Shown here piece after piece: positions 33,061 through 34,115 of a DNA stretch of 34,115 bases. The notes below the pieces were generated by a model. That model saw only the letters and a list, made by a program, of their open reading frames with translations. It ran no database searches and was not told where the DNA came from. Within the stretch, counting starts at the first letter, position 1, and the number at the start of each line of letters is the position of its first letter. This DNA is from Acidobacteriota bacterium (GTDB lineage: Bacteria; Acidobacteriota; Vicinamibacteria; Vicinamibacterales; CAVVIG01), in assembly GCA_003222535.1 (NCBI GenBank), contig QHWJ01000183.1, positions 1-34,115 on the forward strand, written 5' to 3'. The position numbers were made by a program, and so were the translations under genes.

Positions 33061-33348
33061 CTAGATTTCGAAATCGACCGCCACGATGTGATCGCAGAGG
33101 TCGACGCCGAACCGCGCGACGGGGACGTGACGATCGTTCTTCTGGTAGGCCTCGAGCTCGGCGCGGTCCGGAAACGTAATCGCGAGGCCCGTGTCGTACG
33201 AACGTGGTGAGCGTACGACGTCCTCGCCAACCTTCAGGTCGAGCAGCCCGTCCAAGTCCCTGAGTGCGCCGAGCCGCTGCCGATGTTCCGCGCGCGTGGC
33301 GGCGTCGACATCCGCCCTGTATTTGAAACACACGAGATGGAGGATCAT
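33061..33348 (-). CDS. Dabb (stress-responsive A/B barrel) domain protein
   Basis: 95 residues, the normal size for a stand-alone Dabb protein, a dimeric alpha/beta barrel. Typical features are MILHLVCFKYRADVD at the start, a helix with ELEAYQKNDRHVPVARF, and the last strand HIVAVDFEI. It is cytoplasmic. AGAGGAG precedes ATG 33348, and the start lies 3 bp after the upstream stop, so it forms an operon with the hypothetical gene. Biochemical role is not known; some family members are enzymes in polyketide or aromatic pathways. Confidence 0.9.
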   Translation of the reverse strand: MILHLVCFKYRADVDAATRAEHRQRLGALRDLDGLLDLKVGEDVVRSPRSYDTGLAITFPDRAELEAYQKNDRHVPVARFGVDLCDHIVAVDFEI

Positions 33349-33351
33349 CGC

Positions 33352-33702
33352 CTATAACTCCTCTCCTTCGATGTCGTCGTCGCCCACGTCGACGACGACG
33401 CTGTGGATGTCGATGCGGAACCATTCACGGAAGGTCTTGAGATCGCGCGTGGGCGGCCACGCAGCCTCAATCTCGGTCCAGGCTGCGAGCTGGAACTCGA
33501 ACAGCCACGGCGCATTCTCCTCGACCCACTCCTGGAGATCTTCTTCGAGGCCGAACTCCGGCAGGAGAAACGCGGACCCGTACGCCTTCACGCGCGGCAC
33601 GGAGACGGCGCCCTTGTTGAAGTCGGCGTCGGTCCGGCGCATCCAGTCGATGTACGGCTTGGCGCCCGTAATCGTGACGGCCGTGCGGTTGACGACTCGC
33701 AT
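33352..33702 (-). CDS. conserved-looking hypothetical protein, acidic C-terminus
   Basis: 116 residues from ATG 33702. The open frame extends 40 codons upstream into the 23-bp array and is not protein-like there. It opens MRVVNRTAVTITGAKPYIDW, has a Trp-rich middle (WVEENAPWLFEFQLAAW, TFREWFRIDIHSVVVD) and ends in an acidic tail DDDIEGEEL. There is no signal peptide or membrane segment. I do not recognise the family. TACAAT lies 7 nt upstream, and the Dabb gene follows immediately. Confidence 0.78.
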   Translation of the reverse strand: MRVVNRTAVTITGAKPYIDWMRRTDADFNKGAVSVPRVKAYGSAFLLPEFGLEEDLQEWVEENAPWLFEFQLAAWTEIEAAWPPTRDLKTFREWFRIDIHSVVVDVGDDDIEGEEL

Positions 33703-33709
33703 GAACCGG

Positions 33710-33715
33710 ATTGTA
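33710..33715 (-). promoter_or_regulatory. -10-like box for a leaderless start
   Basis: TACAAT on the minus strand, 7 nt before ATG 33702. The 23-bp tandem array starts only 15 bp further upstream, so it covers the -35 region. Confidence 0.5.
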
Positions 33716-33730
33716 TACGGATGTACTGAC

Positions 33731-34115
33731 GCTGCAGGGTGCTCCGGCGACTTCGCTGCGGAGTGCTTCGCGGCTTCGCTGCGGGGTGCTTCCCGACGAC
33801 GTCGCTGTAGGGTGCTATGCAACTTCGCTGCAGGGTGTTTCGCGACTTCGCTGCAGGGTGCTTCGCGACTTCGCTGTAGGGTGCTTGCTGGCTTCGCTGC
33901 AGGGTGCTTCGCGACTTCGCTGCATTGTGCTTCGCGGCTTCGCTGCAGGGTGCTTGCGCACTTCGCTGCGGGGTGCTTCGCGACGTCGCTGTAGGGTGCT
34001 TTGCGACGTCGCTGCAGGGTGCTTCGCGACTTCGCTGCGGGGTTGCTTCGCGGCTTCGCTGCGGGGTTGCTTCGCGACTTCGCTGCAGGGTGCTTCGCGG
34101 CTTCGCTGCAGGGTG
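33731..34115. repeat. 23-bp tandem array (minisatellite), continuing past the window edge
   Basis: About 16-17 head-to-tail units, mostly 23 bp and a few 22-24 bp, beginning GCTGCAGGGTGCTTCGCGAC and closing with TTC. Variants at a few positions (GCGGGG, GTAGGG, GGCTTC, GACGTC) are mixed along the array. There are no unique spacers. The unit length is not a multiple of three. Confidence 0.92.

Noticed and set aside
33731-34115. CRISPR array
   Set aside because: Units are contiguous at about 23 bp, with no unique spacers of similar length and no cas genes nearby.

Overview
The window looks like a chromosomal segment from a high-GC soil bacterium of the Acidobacteriota, most likely class Vicinamibacteria. 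This is inference from gene content: a secreted S9B/DPP-IV-type peptidase, a large M14 peptidase, a PQQ dehydrogenase, a long Lhr helicase, a PEGA protein, a CHRD lipoprotein, and many secreted hydrolases. No rRNA or tRNA gene, insertion sequence, prophage or CRISPR array was seen.

Layout. 1-2800: a small membrane protein, an amidase coupled to a zinc-ribbon microprotein, a small hypothetical gene and a single-domain response regulator. 2814-3775: a Tat-exported redoxin gene whose active-site codon is TGA inside W-A-S-W-TGA-G-C, followed by a hairpin placed like a bacterial SECIS. I read it as a selenoprotein gene; two later frameshifts suggest decay or base errors. 3839-7263: a GT4 glycosyltransferase and, divergently, a PQQ dehydrogenase. 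7392-12253: Lhr helicase overlapping a small exported protein by one base. 12279-13535: a 46-residue zinc ribbon and a Crp/Fnr regulator. 13718-18528: a hybrid histidine kinase overlapping a CheB-CheR-PAS fusion. 18551-23144: DPP-IV peptidase, PEGA protein, CHRD lipoprotein and a DUF5777-like barrel. 23145-28156: an amidohydrolase remnant, an HtrA-like protein that has lost its whole catalytic triad, a LuxR-type regulator, an S15/CocE-type hydrolase and an intact HtrA. 28289-33702: a truncated D-aminoacylase, a Rid protein, the M14 peptidase, a small HExxH protein, a Dabb protein and a hypothetical protein. 33731 to the edge: a 23-bp tandem array.

Functional theme: most genes serve extracytoplasmic degradation (peptidases, hydrolases, PQQ oxidation), envelope protein quality control (HtrA) and signal transduction. 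Several minus-strand genes have a TANNNT hexamer 6-7 nt before the start codon, which suggests leaderless transcription.

The most unusual layer is the repeats. At least ten elements consist of 7-8 bp units repeated in tandem, usually as two facing complementary arms. Several different unit sequences are used, and four of them each occur at two loci. They lie mostly between genes but also inside coding sequence: Lhr carries four repeat-type in-frame insertions, and the signal peptide of the next gene is built from one. A second family consists of hairpins with variable stems around a constant CTT(T)CAG core, found next to the break points of both truncated hydrolases. A third family is a roughly 63-bp inverted repeat touching the stop codons of two genes.
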